A program made the translations under genes and the position numbers. A stretch of 64,000 nucleotides of DNA, taken from the NCBI GenBank assembly GCA_947568835.1, contig OX387603.1:20298651-20362650 (forward strand), given 5' to 3'. Under the pieces are notes generated by a model. That model did not search any database and was not told the DNA's origin. It saw only the letters and a list, made by a program, of their open reading frames with translations. This DNA is from Protonemura montana. Taxonomy: Eukaryota; Arthropoda; Insecta; Plecoptera; Nemouridae. Below are positions 24,076 through 37,410 of the stretch, piece after piece (within the stretch, counting starts at the first letter, position 1; the number at the start of each line of letters is the position of its first letter).

Positions 24076-25913
24076 GTAAATGATTGTCCCTGAAGACACA
24101 TGCATTTATTACCGGCGCGCTCTGCAGCGGAGACCGACGAAACTTTTGATGAGCAGTTCGTATAGAGCGGCCCACACCCACCCCATCTTGCATAGATATA
24201 TATAATCCAATCTCTATTCATGATCGTCACTGCCGCGTACTGCGCATACAGGTAATGCTTGTGGTTGGGTCGTTGATTAAATATCTGTGCAAATGATTGC
24301 TTAGCGTATTGGGTGTGCCTATACCATACCAACATGGAGCTTTTAATTTCGTGTCCTCAGAGGACCGTTTCCTCAAATAGTTTTTCTGCTCGTTATTTGT
24401 CCCTCACATGGGCTGCGCTCGTCAATATAAAATAGTTCGTTTACGTAACTACTTACACACCAATCGCTAGTTTCGCAAACTATTACCAAACGAGCTTCGA
24501 AAATTGAGCAAGTCATCGCGCAAAAGTGTACGACACAAAAAGCTCTTATCGCATTAACAACAATCGTAAAAGCAAATTGCTTCTTCCAAGTTTACGCGGC
24601 AAACTTTCAGAAATAGCACAACTCACTAAAATACTTAAAAAAATGCACTTGGCATGGTATGACATGATGTGATAAGGTATGATATGCACAAATACGCCAA
24701 ACCGATATCGTATAGATTCATCGTCGGCGCTACGTCATCCCAAAGTCACGAGGACATTGAAGGCGAAGGGGATTGGGCGGAGAGGACCCCATCGGGCGCT
24801 CTCCGGGACGCTAAGTGGCGACACCGTGTTCTTGACATGGACGGGGAACCAATTTCTGTTACACCTGCTTTTCTACGCACTAGGCCCAACCTGTATAGCT
24901 CGTGGACAGAGAGAAAATCGGCGAGTCTTTTACGAGGCAGCTTATTAAGACAGCGCCATCAGGCTTTCATGTATCTTTGATGATAAGAGGCGTTTTACGT
25001 TCAGCTATTAACTTTAAATTCTGGCGATTATTATGTCCTATTCAATTAAACAGCAAACATAAAAGTGATTTGGAGCAACCGCGAAATGACTTCTAGAAAT
25101 GTGTCGTCTTCTCTGTTTAAGTATTACAGCCCATAATAAAAGACTTGTGATCTGTCTCGTTTCTGACCATCGACAGCAATAGCTAATCGGGTAGTACTAT
25201 AAAGTGACCAAATCCTTTTGAGACCCATGGTGAATGAACGACGTTTGGTCCATTGATCGAAGCCCTCCCAAGAAGTCTCTTTCGTCAGCCGACGACCAAA
25301 CAACTTGAACTGTGTGCCCCAAAAGGTCGGGAGGGCAATCGCGATCCGCGAGAATGCAAATTGCACATTCCCAATCACGCGAGACGCAGCTACAGACACC
25401 GGCAGTGAGCACGTCTTGAGTGCTTCAAGTAGATGCCATCGCACAGACGACTGTGTCCAAACCAATCAATCAAGCTCGCCGTGAAATTTCGTCGATGGCG
25501 TTCTGTTGCAACATGATTGGAATTTTTTCGATTTGGGAGGTATTACCTTTCTTCCTCTAAAAATGTGGTGGTATAAAGCTGGTTTTTCGTATTTCTATTT
25601 TGTGTGGCCAGACCTAGCAGGTGTCCATGTGCTAGCAATTAGCATTTTGGAAGGAAACGAGGCGTAACGATTCGAAGAGTATTGGTTTTTCGGTATTTTG
25701 CTGTATAGATTTGAAGGTTATGTGCCCACAACGAGTATCGAGTGAAGCAAAGTGATTTTTAAAGTAACTCTGGTCTGGCGAGGACGTGTATATACCTATA
25801 CAGAAAGTCACGACGGAACGAATGTTCATTTTATGCCAATCACTATAAAGGTAAGAAATAAAGTTCACAACCGTGTCGTGTCTTAGAAATTCGAATGAAA
25901 AGTGCAATGGCTC

Positions 25914-25952
25914 ATGATGAGGACGATGATTATGATGAGGATGAGGATGATG
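25914..25952 (+). repeat. Degenerate GATGAG repeat
   Basis: Six imperfect hexamers of GATGAG, GACGAT and GATTAT type. On the minus strand one frame reads as a His/Pro-rich run, a product of the repeat. Confidence 0.85.
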
Positions 25953-27377
25953 CACTAAAGGATAAAGGCGTTTCATGACGGCTAAATTATCATGACTCGG
26001 TTGCCCTTTCCAAGGTGTGGAACATGTTAATAACACCTCGAGATGACGTGGGGATTTATGGTCACTCCTCATCAAAGATTATGGCTTTAAGAAACATGTC
26101 AATTAAAGAATTCAATGCCGACAAATCGTGTACAATCGGGGCAACAATATCATGGGTTCTATTTCAAAGAGAGGATAACCGATTTGTGGGAAGAGGTTAA
26201 AAAAACGTTTTAATTTAAAAAAAAAAATGCGATGGCTACGGGGAGGTATACATTTGGCCACATAATTGAAACGTACACTCTAGTTCTTTAGCAAAATAAG
26301 CATACATGCTTTTAGGCGAGCCTCTTTCGCACCAGCGATTTCACAACTCAGAAAAATTTGAAACATATCAGAAATTGCAATCAACTTATCCATGATTAAA
26401 CGCAATAAAGCTGCTCAACATTTTACACGTTTGCCAACACAAACGGGCGCAATCCATTTCCACAACACGCCATTTAATAAGTTTCAATCTTGATTGCTTT
26501 GAGATAGCTAAAAATTGATAACTTTGTGGCAAGTAAGAAGGCCTCACCACCTTGCCTGATTTTCACAACAGTTTTAATCTGGTCGGCGGCGGGGAAAGCG
26601 ACTGCGGTGCCGGCAAAAGTGCGGCCCCCTGAACAGTTTCGACCCCCATCGAGGTAACTAATCACTGACGCGCGCACAGCTAATCAACATAGACTAAAGA
26701 GAAAATTATTAAAACTAATTAAAAATTCTCTCAGCACAGATATTCACACAAACGCAGCAGAAAAAAAACACAAGTTTCGTGGACGAGCATGTTTTCTGCA
26801 GACGTAGCGACGTGGAAGGATTTTACGTTATTCAATTCGCAGTCGTCATGATGAATGCACCCTTGAATTTAAATAGCAATCAGAGAAAATGGATTCAATT
26901 AAAGGGGGGTAATAGAAATACGAGAATCTACACAAAAAAATCTTATAATTAAAATGAAGAAAGAGGTGAGCTGAATACTAAGTAGCTTGATCCAGACCGA
27001 TATCCAGGAGAGCCAACGAAAATTCCGTGCAAGAACACAGCGACCCCCAATCATTTGTCAGTCACCAACAATTCACGCACAACTACAATGAATAATGATG
27101 CATGTTTTACACACAATGCTAAATATTATATCTCGAGATATCCACCGTCTCCCGGAGCAAAATAGTACTTTATAAATAAGGTAGTGCAAAGTAATACATA
27201 AATGATACCCACTGATAAAGCGGGCAGTAAGGCAATAACTATGTTAATGGAAGGAAAAGGGGTTGAAAACAGAAACATGCAGTAATATTGCTATCGTGAT
27301 GAACGGGAAAAGACTTTTCTTCATCTAGCAAATAATTTTCTTGCCATTATCTCTCTCCCCGGGTTTGAGAGAGTTAA

Positions 27378-27499
27378 GGGGGGGGGGGTTGTCGGGGGTG
27401 GCTTTAATTACTTGAGCGTTGTGCCTGTGCATGGCTAAACGAGTAGGAGTGGCGGTGCAAAGATGAGAGGGGGTGGGCGCCATGGGGGGGGGGGGGGGG
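27378..27499 (+). repeat. Two poly-G tracts, 11 G and 16 G
   Basis: Runs of 11 G (27378-27388) and 16 G (27484-27499) with G-rich sequence between them (gtcgggggtgg, gagggggtgggc). They read as poly-C on the minus strand. Confidence 0.97.
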
Positions 27500-28237
27500 C
27501 AGTAATTACCTAGAGCTGGCTCCTCTACGGGTTTAAATAAAGCAACATTAAGGATGGCTACGGAATTGCTAAACAACCAACATATATACACGGTACAGCA
27601 CGGCGCGGACGACGCCATGTTTTCACGATAGAAATTTCATAACAATAAACCATTACATATATACAAAACTAATTTAGTATTCTTCGTTCGTGCCGGCGCA
27701 ATTTTAGTTCGAATAATTGCCATTGTAGCCGTTGAGAATGGAGAGCACATTGAAATGAGACCTGGCTAAATATATACGAAATATATATAGCCCATTAAAG
27801 AGTTAGGAAAAGCGTGGAATAATTTTCAAATGAAGATGTGTTCTGTTGTGGAGTAAGTCATCCGTTATTTATGTTTAACGAACGATGCGCAATTTCGGAA
27901 TTACTCTTTAAGGTGAACGAGAGAAGATAAGTGGGTGCCGGCAGCACGCGCGTTTATGCTGAATTGGCCGGGCCATGGTGATGCCTTTAATGCTGCCGTT
28001 CCGTTCCTTTATCATTCTCAGTGGCAATTGAAATGCGCTTACGGCAATACATTAGAAAATATTACCCCCTTAACGTCGAAGGAACTCTCCATCCCATCTT
28101 GCAGGCAAAGCAGCAGTGCGCGTGAGTGATTGCATTTGAATTACGTTACATGACACAAAATTATGTAAATGAATGCAGTTCTAACATGCCGAGCCACACG
28201 ACCAATGCAGATACAACGGTTGAAAAAAAGTGCGACA

Positions 28238-28328
28238 TTTTTTTTTTTTGGACGACCGTTACAAAAAGAAATAATAAAGAGCCAAATTTCAAATCTGACA
28301 GTTATAAAAAAAAACAAAAAAAAAAAAA
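28238..28328 (+). repeat. Poly-T (12) and A-rich tracts
   Basis: A run of 12 T at 28238-28249 and an A-rich stretch at 28306-28328 (runs of 9 and 13 A) lie 60 bases apart and could pair in a transcript. The intervening sequence shows no other complementarity. Confidence 0.85.
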
Positions 28329-29127
28329 CGGTAGCAACGTCTTCTTTTCTAAACATCGATTATTCAAATCGTTGAGCAAATGCAAATTAGATCCGACTAG
28401 CGCTCGTTTCTGCTAAAAAATAAATTTCAATTTATGTAATTTGCTACATTAAACATCTGAAACTGGAGACTGAAAAGAAAGAAAATGCCGTCGCGCCATC
28501 TGAGACGGGACATCTCTATTTTCGCGCGAGTGAGCTGTCACTTAACAGGTTTCCTAATGAACTAATTAACATTTGAAAAAAGAAACGCGTGTAAAAACGC
28601 GCCCGACTGAATGGGTATGAACGGTAAGGCGATGACTGCCGAACGGCGCGCGCAAACGCGTGACGTGATTTCTTCCCGTCTGACAGAAGATGCTAATTCG
28701 GCGACAGTCGCGACTTCCAATTAATCGCACAATGATCGCCCCCACCCCCTCTGGTGTTGGCACCGACAGCGAGTCCGACCGGTGCCAATCAACGACAGCG
28801 ACACTGACACAGAGGACACCTATAGGACGGCGTCGGCGTCCACCTCCTGATCCCGCATCAATTAAAATGTCTATCGAGCACTCGCCGCTGTCACCAATGT
28901 AACCGTTTACCCCATAATGTGTGTGGCTAATAAACGAGGCGAACGGAGACACGGGACACAAAGGAAATCACCGCGGTAAACACTCACTCTTTGACGGCAC
29001 TGCTAGCAACGACACAGGAAGCCAAACGAATCTGGCTAAACGAGCGAAATGGATCATTTTTTTAAACAATCCGCATTCCAGTTTCGCCCCAAAGTATAAG
29101 ATATGTATTGATGTTACAGTTGAAAAA

Positions 29128-29159
29128 GTGATCAGTGGGTATCCGTGATCAGTGGGTAT
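29128..29159 (+). repeat. Perfect 15-bp direct repeat, 2-bp spacer
   Basis: The word gtgatcagtgggtat occurs twice, separated only by cc. It is either a recent small duplication or a paired protein-binding site. Confidence 0.9.
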
Positions 29160-32000
29160 TGATTCTCAGCAACCTCAAAAACACTTAATCCACATTAACC
29201 ATTTCCGTATGGTCATCATAACAAGATTTTACCACAGTTGTTAAGTGTAGCCAAGAATTCAAAAACCATCGGGCCCGCCCCCACACCCCACACACCCGGG
29301 GATATCCCATCATCACGAAAGTATTAATTTAGCTAAGTAACATAATGAAACCTTCTCAACTTCCTCGACGCCCCCAACCCCCCACGACGGGCGCAGCTAT
29401 TCAAGACCAGCAGGACCCGCGGCCCACGCAGTTTGCGATCAGGGCCCGCATGAAACATTGCCCGGTTCCTAGGCACGCTACCTACAGAGCAAGAAACGGA
29501 AGTGCTCTACTTTGCACCGGATGCACGTAGTAAAATTAGTCCCAGCGCCCCTTCCCTGTGGCTCCCCCTGCCCTATACCCCCGCCGGTCCCCTGCCCATG
29601 CACCCCGAGCGCCCACTTCTCCACTACATTATTACGTTACGTATATCCCGAACTAATTTATGGCGGGGCCCGCGAAACGTGCCTCGCTTCTGGAGTATGC
29701 CACTCTGGATTCGGGATAGCCGACGTCTCTAGGACGACGCTGCAGAGAATGGCATGTATCGAGCAGGGATGAAACTTCACGCGCGTCGGGACGCCGTGGC
29801 CCGGATCGTGGGAGGAGAATTGCCAATAGCTAAGATTAGGGAGTTATGAACTATAATCCTAATCCGATGGCATACTGATACGTCCTCGGGCAATTCGCGG
29901 CGCGGCGGACGGCATTATCTACTTGCGGAGTTGCGCAGATGCGTATCGGAGACAATGTTAAAATTGTCAATGAGTTTTGAATGGCGCACTTCTTTTGACG
30001 ATAAACACTGGAAATGTACAGAGGTTGATCAAAAGAAATTGATACCAGCAATTGTTGTTTCAGCGCAGGGAAATGTTCTATCGAATTTAGGATCAGAAAA
30101 ATATTGGCACTTTTACGTAGTTCGGGATAGGTAACTCGGCGTGAAATCAGCAACAGTTAAAAATAGGACATTTTTGCTCAAATTTAGCATCCCAGTGAAA
30201 AGGAACCCCGGTTAGATGCCGATACCGCTCTTTGAAAACTTTCTCTGTCCGTTTCCTGAGGTCCGACTCCGATGTGAGGGGCTGCGAATCAAGACAGCCC
30301 AGCCCCTTAAGCCTATAAGCATGGCGACGAGGGGACTATGCGCGCTTGACGTGTACGCTGCAGCAAACCGCTGCCCTCTGACCTCTCTCCCATGTCTCCC
30401 ACTCTGCCACAAGAACCTATCCACTCATTGTCAGCCGCGACTACTAGCTAGAACAATGCCCTTTGTCTACGCCATCCGGCGACCAGAGTCGCGGAGGACT
30501 CGCCGCCCCGGCTCGGAGATGATCGCGAAGAAAACGGGACCTGGCACGGTGGGAAATGTTGCTAACTCATGACAACGTGCTCCGGCCGCTTTGTGTGCTG
30601 GTGCCCGGCCAAAGCATCCTAGCGCGAATCGCATTCACGTCGAGCGAACGCAGAAATGCGGCGCAGGTGACTGCCACTATAAGTGAAAACAAGAGTGCTA
30701 AGTGTTTTCACACCGATACATATCCGTGGGGAAGGAGGCAGTGCAGAGAGAGGTGTAGTTCTTTCGATTTAACCAGCATGCATCGGATAGCGTTCATGAC
30801 TTGCAGTTTCGCGCATGTCGAATATAATTTCTACGAACGGTTCACTCAAGAAGACACTTGTTATGAGATTTCATTTAATTTTCAAAAATATCTCAAAAAC
30901 ATGCAGCGCCACGGTAGAAGACGTAATGACGATCGCCATGGGTAGGCAGCTTGAAACAAGAACGGGTAGCGGTTTGACAATCACATAACGCTTTTTAAAC
31001 AAACGACGCCGCTGTGCAAGCGATCGCCCCCCAAAACCGCCCAAATTGGCAATTCACACCAAATTAAAGAGGCGCCCAAAGTTTGGTTAAAAGACACAGC
31101 GCAAGACACATTCGAGTCAACCCGTAACGACAGCCGGGCCCGGAGTGTGTACGTACGATGCGACGGAAATGTAATTCAAACCAAGGGACGTCGAAATCTG
31201 AGAATAAGGATTCTGGAAACGAAATGAGAAAAAGGGGAGATTCAAACTAGCGGCTCACGCGAAGTGTGAACGAGTCCTGAGGGCGCCGTTAACGTGTACG
31301 TGTGTGTTTGTCTGATTTCAGCTCTCCCGAAGTTCAGGGGCCGGGACCGGAGTCGGGTGAAGCGAGCAGACAACTTGCTGACTCGGCAGCGTAAGAGCCG
31401 ACACGGAAAGTGGCCGTATTAGTGAGGCAGGGTACAGCGTCGTCGTCGTCGACGTCCGAAATTAGTTGGCGTCGCGGAAACCGTGGCGGCGAGTGTACAC
31501 GGCGTCGTCAGAGAGCGAGTGTGACGATATCAAGGGATGAGAATGCGCTGAGGGTGGGAGACGACGCAGACCTAATTGGAAGCGAGGCAAACAAGATGAA
31601 TCGGAGTTGCAGGTGTCGATTCTGGGACGAAAAAAAAACTATCGGGAAATGGAAGGCGCATAAAATATACGAACTGAAATACCGTTTATCTTGCAATTAC
31701 ATGGATAAAAGAATGAAGTCCGTAGTTCCTTGCTAGCTCAGCTGTATCATCTAGATAAGGAAAAGAAAATTACCAATCTCAATCCAATACAATTGACTTT
31801 TCGGTTCGTAATCCATTCCAGAATGAACCACCAAATCTCCATGCCTCACGTCCTACCCACATAGCACACGAATTTCAATTTAAACCACGCTAGCAAGGCG
31901 ATATTCAAAAGTCTGTGTCGCAAATAAAACAAATCTTCCAGAGTCAGTTACCGACAAGAAAACACCCCTTCAATCTACCGTCGCTTACCCCATCACAGAG

Positions 32001-32016
32001 CCCCCCCCCCCCCCCC
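32001..32016 (+). repeat. Poly-C tract, 16 C
   Basis: Run of 16 C after catcacagag, followed by tcctcgctg. Confidence 0.98.
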
Positions 32017-32542
32017 TCCTCGCTGAAAGTCATCCGGAGCGCGACAAGTAACCCGTTCATTCGTTCGTAGCGCCCAAATGTCTTGTCACAGATCGTATTC
32101 GAGGGGTCGCACGTACGACTTTCAAGTTTCAACCCCCCGTTCGCTAGCAGCACCCCCGCGCTCCGGGCACCAACCGCGGCGACCCTGCCACTACGCGCAG
32201 CGTGGGCGCAGCTCAGGCGCAGCGCACGCCGAGGCGTCGAGTAGAAAAATTGTTAAATTTATGGCCAGACCGGCGGTTCGGATTATCTTCTTGCGACGCC
32301 CGGCCGGTTATGCGTCCCTCGAGACGTCTTCACCATTACCGCAAAGGAAATCTGAAAGCGCGCGCGGGGAGGCGTCGCTGGCGTCGTCGTGCCTCGACGC
32401 CCGACGCCGCGGCGGCTTTGTGTCCGACCCTCCGACGCTCCCCGTGATAAGACGCCACGGTGCACGGCGAGGAGTTGGTTAGAAATTATTGGGTAGCGGG
32501 GCAATCGCAAAAGAATTTGGACGAGACTGGGATAGATTTTCC

Positions 32543-32576
32543 AAAAAAAAAAATAATAATAATAATATTAATAATA
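32543..32576 (+). repeat. Poly-A / (AAT)n tract
   Basis: A run of 11 A passes into about eight imperfect AAT units. Confidence 0.9.
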
Positions 32577-33961
32577 TGAAGCTGATAGATATTTCACCGC
32601 AAGGCCCAAAAACTTGCCGTTTGGAAGCTAGTTCTTAGGCCATAATAAAAAGAATGCCGGAAAGCCAAATGAAGTCAAACCGATTTGACCAAGAGTCAAA
32701 AATAATGTACCAGATATGTGTAATGCATGCCATATTAAAGTGAACATCAAAATCTTTTGTGAAATCGAACTATAGCATTTAGTTTTGAAATTGCCAAAAC
32801 CTGCAAAGTCTTAGCTGCAAACTGAGGTCGCAGGTGTCGGTGACTACCCTAGAGGCCCTGAATTATGGCTGCGCCTCCGCTGCGCACGCCTGGTGCTCAC
32901 ACCACGTCCTGCACTTGGAAACTTCATTAGCCTAAACAACGAGGATGCAATCCTAGGTCGGTCATACATAATGAAGTTAGCTAGTTTGACCGTAACACGT
33001 TATCGCGTTATCGCGGCGCCCGCTCGAGGGACTCCCGAGCAGAGACATTCTCCGTTCCAGCAAATACACACAATAACAATAACCACTAATAAAAGTATAC
33101 AGGCGATTTGATTACTCATCAGACGCTCTTAGAAAGGTGTACAAATAGTTTCTACCATCTCAGAGGAGGAGAAATACTCATTGGATTTTCCAAAAAGAAA
33201 ATGTGCGAAACCTACGTGGTCTCATTGTCTCCACTTCGTCTCAAAGAGCCGTACACTATTTAAGTTGGCAACTTGGCAAAGCACCGTGGCGCTCCACGCG
33301 AGTTTAAATCTTACTTCAATAACTAATTCATCGTGCACGGTGATTTGCCACCCCCGCTCCCCTCCCACGGTTCCCGGTCCCACCGCCCCCCGTTTAAAGG
33401 GACATTGAATAACGAACGGGTTACGAGGTCATTTCACCGTTGGGCGAGCAAACACTGCTCGACGGTGACTTTCCAACTTACTAACTCGAAAGTAAAAATC
33501 ATCGTATCTCTCCCCAGTATACTCTCAACGTCGTCTCCAAGAACCCATCCCCCGAAAACCCCCTCCCCGGTGTCACCCCGGGGACCCATAACTCCGTTGT
33601 AATGCATGCACAACCGGTAATTCTTTTTGATGAGCTGCAAAAATGTGTTCAGGCTCCTTGCACATAACGGGCTACGGGCGCCTGCGTTGCTCCCCCGTTC
33701 GGCAACCACGGGTCTTGCGGCAGACCTAGGGGCCCTGACTTATGTAATGACGCTCAGGAGGATTTGACCATACGGTTCTAATTCGTCTGCTCGTAAACTA
33801 GCTGCGAGAGCGTCGGTTCAATTTTACTCAAAATCCATTCGCCGTAAAGATGGTTTCGAGACGTCGTGAATGCATTACTCGTACTTACGTTGTAATCGAA
33901 AAACCGTGTGCGCCGGGCGAGGGGAGTTTGTGTCAAAGAAATTCGCCACTCCGGTTATAGT

Positions 33962-33995
33962 CTTACCTGGAAAGACAGAGAATAACGTGATTAGT
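33962..33995 (-). other. Recursive (ratchet) splice site 3
   Basis: The minus strand carries actaat (branch A at 33991, 24 bases from the junction), then tattctctgtctttccag, fused directly to gtaagactat. The junction lies between 33967 and 33966. A very good second donor, aac followed by gtaagtac, lies 78 bases downstream with GT at 33888-33887, giving a possible cryptic exon at 33889-33966. Of the four sites this one has the strongest downstream donor. Chance occurrence of a fused acceptor and donor with both a branch site and a pyrimidine tract is unlikely, but there is no transcript evidence. Confidence 0.62.
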
Positions 33996-35575
33996 TTATG
34001 ATTGATCAAAACTGTAATCAAAACGTGAGCGGATCTAACTTCTTAAGAGCAACTTGTTTGCTGGGATCAGGCTGTATCGTGGAAAAAGAAGCGAGAGAGC
34101 TACAAACTTTTTGCCCGGGAGAAAAAGGGGCGACCGGACGGGGGAGAAACTGGCTAGTTGGACAAAAATGCTGGGCGTCCAAAATGTTTTAGCAGAGTTT
34201 ATTTCAGCCATCGGGGAATTTCAAGAGCGGCAGAGAGGAAGAGAGAAATGGCAACGGAATTGGAATAAAATGAAGTAACAGGATCAATTTGTGGTGGTCC
34301 TTATTCTTCGTTTTCTAAGTTTCCCCTTGGCTCGACGGTGCCTGGCTCTGGCCGTGTTGGTTGCCTAGGCAGGGACAGGCCAGAGAGAGGGCAGGGCGGG
34401 AGACAGGGAAGAGTGGGAGGGTTATAATCAGGGAGTCGGGACTCCTTGGAGGATCGCAAGGATAGAGTTCGAAGAGGAAACGCCGTACACGATGCCCCAG
34501 AGAACATCTTACTGTGGCCGTTGCCGATGAACCAGTTAGGCTCGTGCCGTCCTTGCGCTCGACGCGAGTAAATACAAACCAGGAAAATGTACAAAGGTGC
34601 CTTCGGTATGGGTGGTGTCAGAAAAAAGGTGCACAAATCACGCGGTAACTTCCAAGGACGGTCCTCAAAACAGGAGGGTGAAAAATTTAAAACCCAAACA
34701 AAAGATCGGATTTGTCAAAATGCAGGGTCACATTTTTGGAGGGGATTGTGACGCCAAAATTCCATCTTCCAAAGCATTATCTCGTTCAGAAATTGAAGTT
34801 GAATGTCACTAAAGCATCCTCGGTGAAAATCGCGCTGAACCGACACCTCAACTGCTGTCAATCTCCCATCAGCTGCATGATTCGTACGCACCAAAACACC
34901 CCTAGTCATTTATCAGAAGCAACAGAGCTAATTTTGAATTCACAAACGCATAAACGTCGACAATATAAGCTCGCAATAATGATGCAAATTGCGGTACACA
35001 CATAATTTTATTCTTACAGCTTTTACATCTGTTCGTGTCCCCACATCGTAGCAATCTTCCAGTCCGATTGTTTCTGATTGTTCCTGCACAGCTATCAAGC
35101 ACCTAGCATTTGAATCTAATGAAATGGTTGTGAAGCCTCGACCCTATAAACGCGGCATACACACAAGCCAGGCGAAATGCTACCAGCAAACAGACAGTAA
35201 AAAGATCGTAAACTCGGCTATAGGCGCAGAGGGGAGGACAATTTTCCTATTAATTTTACGAGAATGTAAAACTGGATTTTACTAGTCTCTTGAATGCGCT
35301 ATAAACGAGCCAGTTTATTTGGCTGTATAAATTTACCCCTCGGGCCCCGGCTCGCACGGCGTCGCAGTTTTACTGCTTGTGCACTCATATTATCTCGACT
35401 TGTGGCTTACGGCGGCCCGGGAACGAATAGCATCGGGTGCCCTTTTGGCCTAGGTCGGGGTCTGCCACAAGCAAACGCCGCGATATCACAAGGCATAGAA
35501 AACTGGATTCATCCAGCGACAACCCGGACCACGGTTATAAACGTTTATTGGGCATAAAAATGCCAATGGATATAG

Positions 35576-35598
35576 AGCTGTGTGCAAGGTACACAGCT
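35576..35598. repeat. 8-bp inverted repeat AGCTGTGT
   Basis: AGCTGTGT and ACACAGCT are perfect arms with a 7-base loop (gcaaggt). Confidence 0.5.
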
Positions 35599-36270
35599 AT
35601 CAGATTCACATAAAAATTGTGACTTTCAAATTGTTTAGTTGTTTGCGAAGCCACCGGCTGAATTTGACAGATCATTTTATAATTTTTTTTCTTTTATGCA
35701 GTTCGATGGGTACGGCCTAACATACAGCCTACACAGAGATCCAAAAATAAATATCTAAAGCACGTCTTTGTCTCAGGACTGTGCAGGAAGCTGAGGTTAC
35801 AGAGATACCGTGTGAAGTCTATAGCCTCGTTGGCCAAGGATGGATGGTCCAGTTGACTCGGAGGCACCTCCCGTTTCATTTGTCATTCCGCACACACCGT
35901 CGCGCATTCTAGCATCCCTATTCGAAGGCGTCGTCGTGAGCCACGACGAGTCCCTATTTCCTGATTAACTCTCCCTGTCTGCCGCCCGCGACACACATAG
36001 CCCACTGCCCTCTACGCAACGCGTCGTCCTCGGCCCTCCACATACGTGAGCGTGTTATAGAGGTAGGAACTGTACCCCGACCCAATTCCGATCATTACAG
36101 AGGTGTCAGTCACAATTTTCTTGCACTTTTTCTGCTCCAATTGCGTGTCAAATGGAAACTCTCAATGAACTCAGGCTTACATTTTTATATTATCCAGAAG
36201 TTCAATATTGCTTTCGATAGGTATCGAATAAAGAAATGCACTACTAATAAAGTAGCGTCAGGTGGCTTAT

Positions 36271-36334
36271 ATTAAAAGTCCAATTCCATTTAATTGGACT
36301 CTGGAATGGTGTATAAACGTATAATACTTTTAAT
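36271..36334. repeat. Nested palindromes with CCAAT/ATTGG
   Basis: AGTCCAATT (36277-36285) and AATTGGACT (36292-36300) are perfect inverted arms with a 6-base spacer. ATTAAAAGT (36271-36279) also pairs with ACTTTTAAT (36326-36334), and ATTCCA (36283-36288) with TGGAAT (36302-36307). The pairings overlap, so alternative folds compete. Confidence 0.6.
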
Positions 36335-37350
36335 TTTTCAACCGGTGAGCAAATACTCAGAATATTAACTAAATAAAAATCACATTGCATCAAAAGAACG
36401 TAATTAAAATTTTAAACTGCACTGCTAGTGCAACTTCATGATGAAAATGAATACATTTTTTCACCGCTGATGCTGTTTTTCAAGCTACGGAGCTCGGTGG
36501 CAAGTACATAGTGAATGGAGAGCTATGTGCACAGTGGCGGTATAATGGCATTCATGCACCCCAGAGGACCATATCTCATGTGCTAGAAATTGCAATCTGA
36601 AGCCCGCTGACAGGTGTGTAATATATTTTATTAGTTTTGTCTGCCTGTGCACGGCTGCCATGGGCCGTGCAGTATACGCTACACATGCCAGCCAGGTTGA
36701 ACCCGTGACTGATATGAAATATGGAACAAAAACCACCGGTGCCACCGCGTTACTGTACTGGAAGATTATTAGCCGGTTAATCAAATTTGCATTATTTATA
36801 TGTGCCCGGACTGTTTTTGTTATATTCGCTTTTTAAAATATGTTCCACGGGTACCGTAGAGAGTGCATGATTGATTATGATCTGCATTCGATTGGTGACT
36901 GCAGTCTGGACAAAGGACATCGACCGAGCTGATTGTGGAGGACAGTGTTTTCAGAAAATCATGTTTTTACGTTTTTTTTTAGTTATGGCAACTATCAAGG
37001 TACCAAAGTAGAACCTGAATCGAGTCATTTTAAATTAGTCAAATACGTAATCGCGCCAGTGCGGAACGTTCGACTCTACAAATCAAATCGACGAAAGTAA
37101 TCAGCAGAGCATTTGTGTGCATCAAGAGCGAGCACTTTAAGCCACCCCCGTTCCACTAATCAAATCGAAATTAACCTAATTATAAACGTGTGTCAAATGC
37201 GATTAGAAAGAGACACAACCGCATGACCGGCGGCTGCTGACAGAGGACAGAGCTACGCGGCTCTGTGTGTGCAATGGCACTAGCGTGATGGGAAAACCAG
37301 CGCGCGGACGCCCGACGCCGACGCCCGATGCACGAGTGTTGCGGTCGGAG

Positions 37351-37410
37351 ATTAAATCACGTGTCCGACAAATGGAATCGTAATTAATTCGCCATAAATT
37401 TAATTCGCAT
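37351..37410. promoter_or_regulatory. Homeodomain-type site cluster with E-box
   Basis: Within 60 bases there are an E-box CACGTG (37358-37363), overlapping TAATTAATT, a Hox-type CCATAAA and another TTTAATT. A CpG-rich GACGCC patch lies just upstream. This mix resembles a developmental enhancer core, but AT-rich words are common in the window and the call is tentative. Confidence 0.25.

Larger units (their letters stand above)
21056..27377. other. Non-coding stretch, sites 2 to 3 (first half)
   Basis: A CpG-rich patch at 21,390-21,540 and the weak plus-strand exon candidate at 23,965-24,075 stand out. A strong plus-strand donor (tttcaag followed by gtaagtcc) occurs at 23,508 without a clear exon. 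The rest looks like single-copy AT-rich sequence. Confidence 0.4.
27500..33888. other. Non-coding stretch, sites 2 to 3 (second half)
   Basis: It contains the 15-bp direct repeat, CpG-rich blocks at 31,430-31,510 and 32,080-32,470 with many GGCGTC words, one poly-C tract and an AAT tract. No exon is supported. Confidence 0.45.

Noticed and set aside
25197-25412. Minus-strand frame with WECAIC, RING-finger-like
   Set aside because: Only the first cysteine pair is present; the rest of the RING pattern is missing.
32848-33744. Two similar 20-base words (cctagaggccctgaattatg and its near copy at 33,725)
   Set aside because: 18 of 20 matches is expected several times by chance in 64 kb; the flanks do not align.
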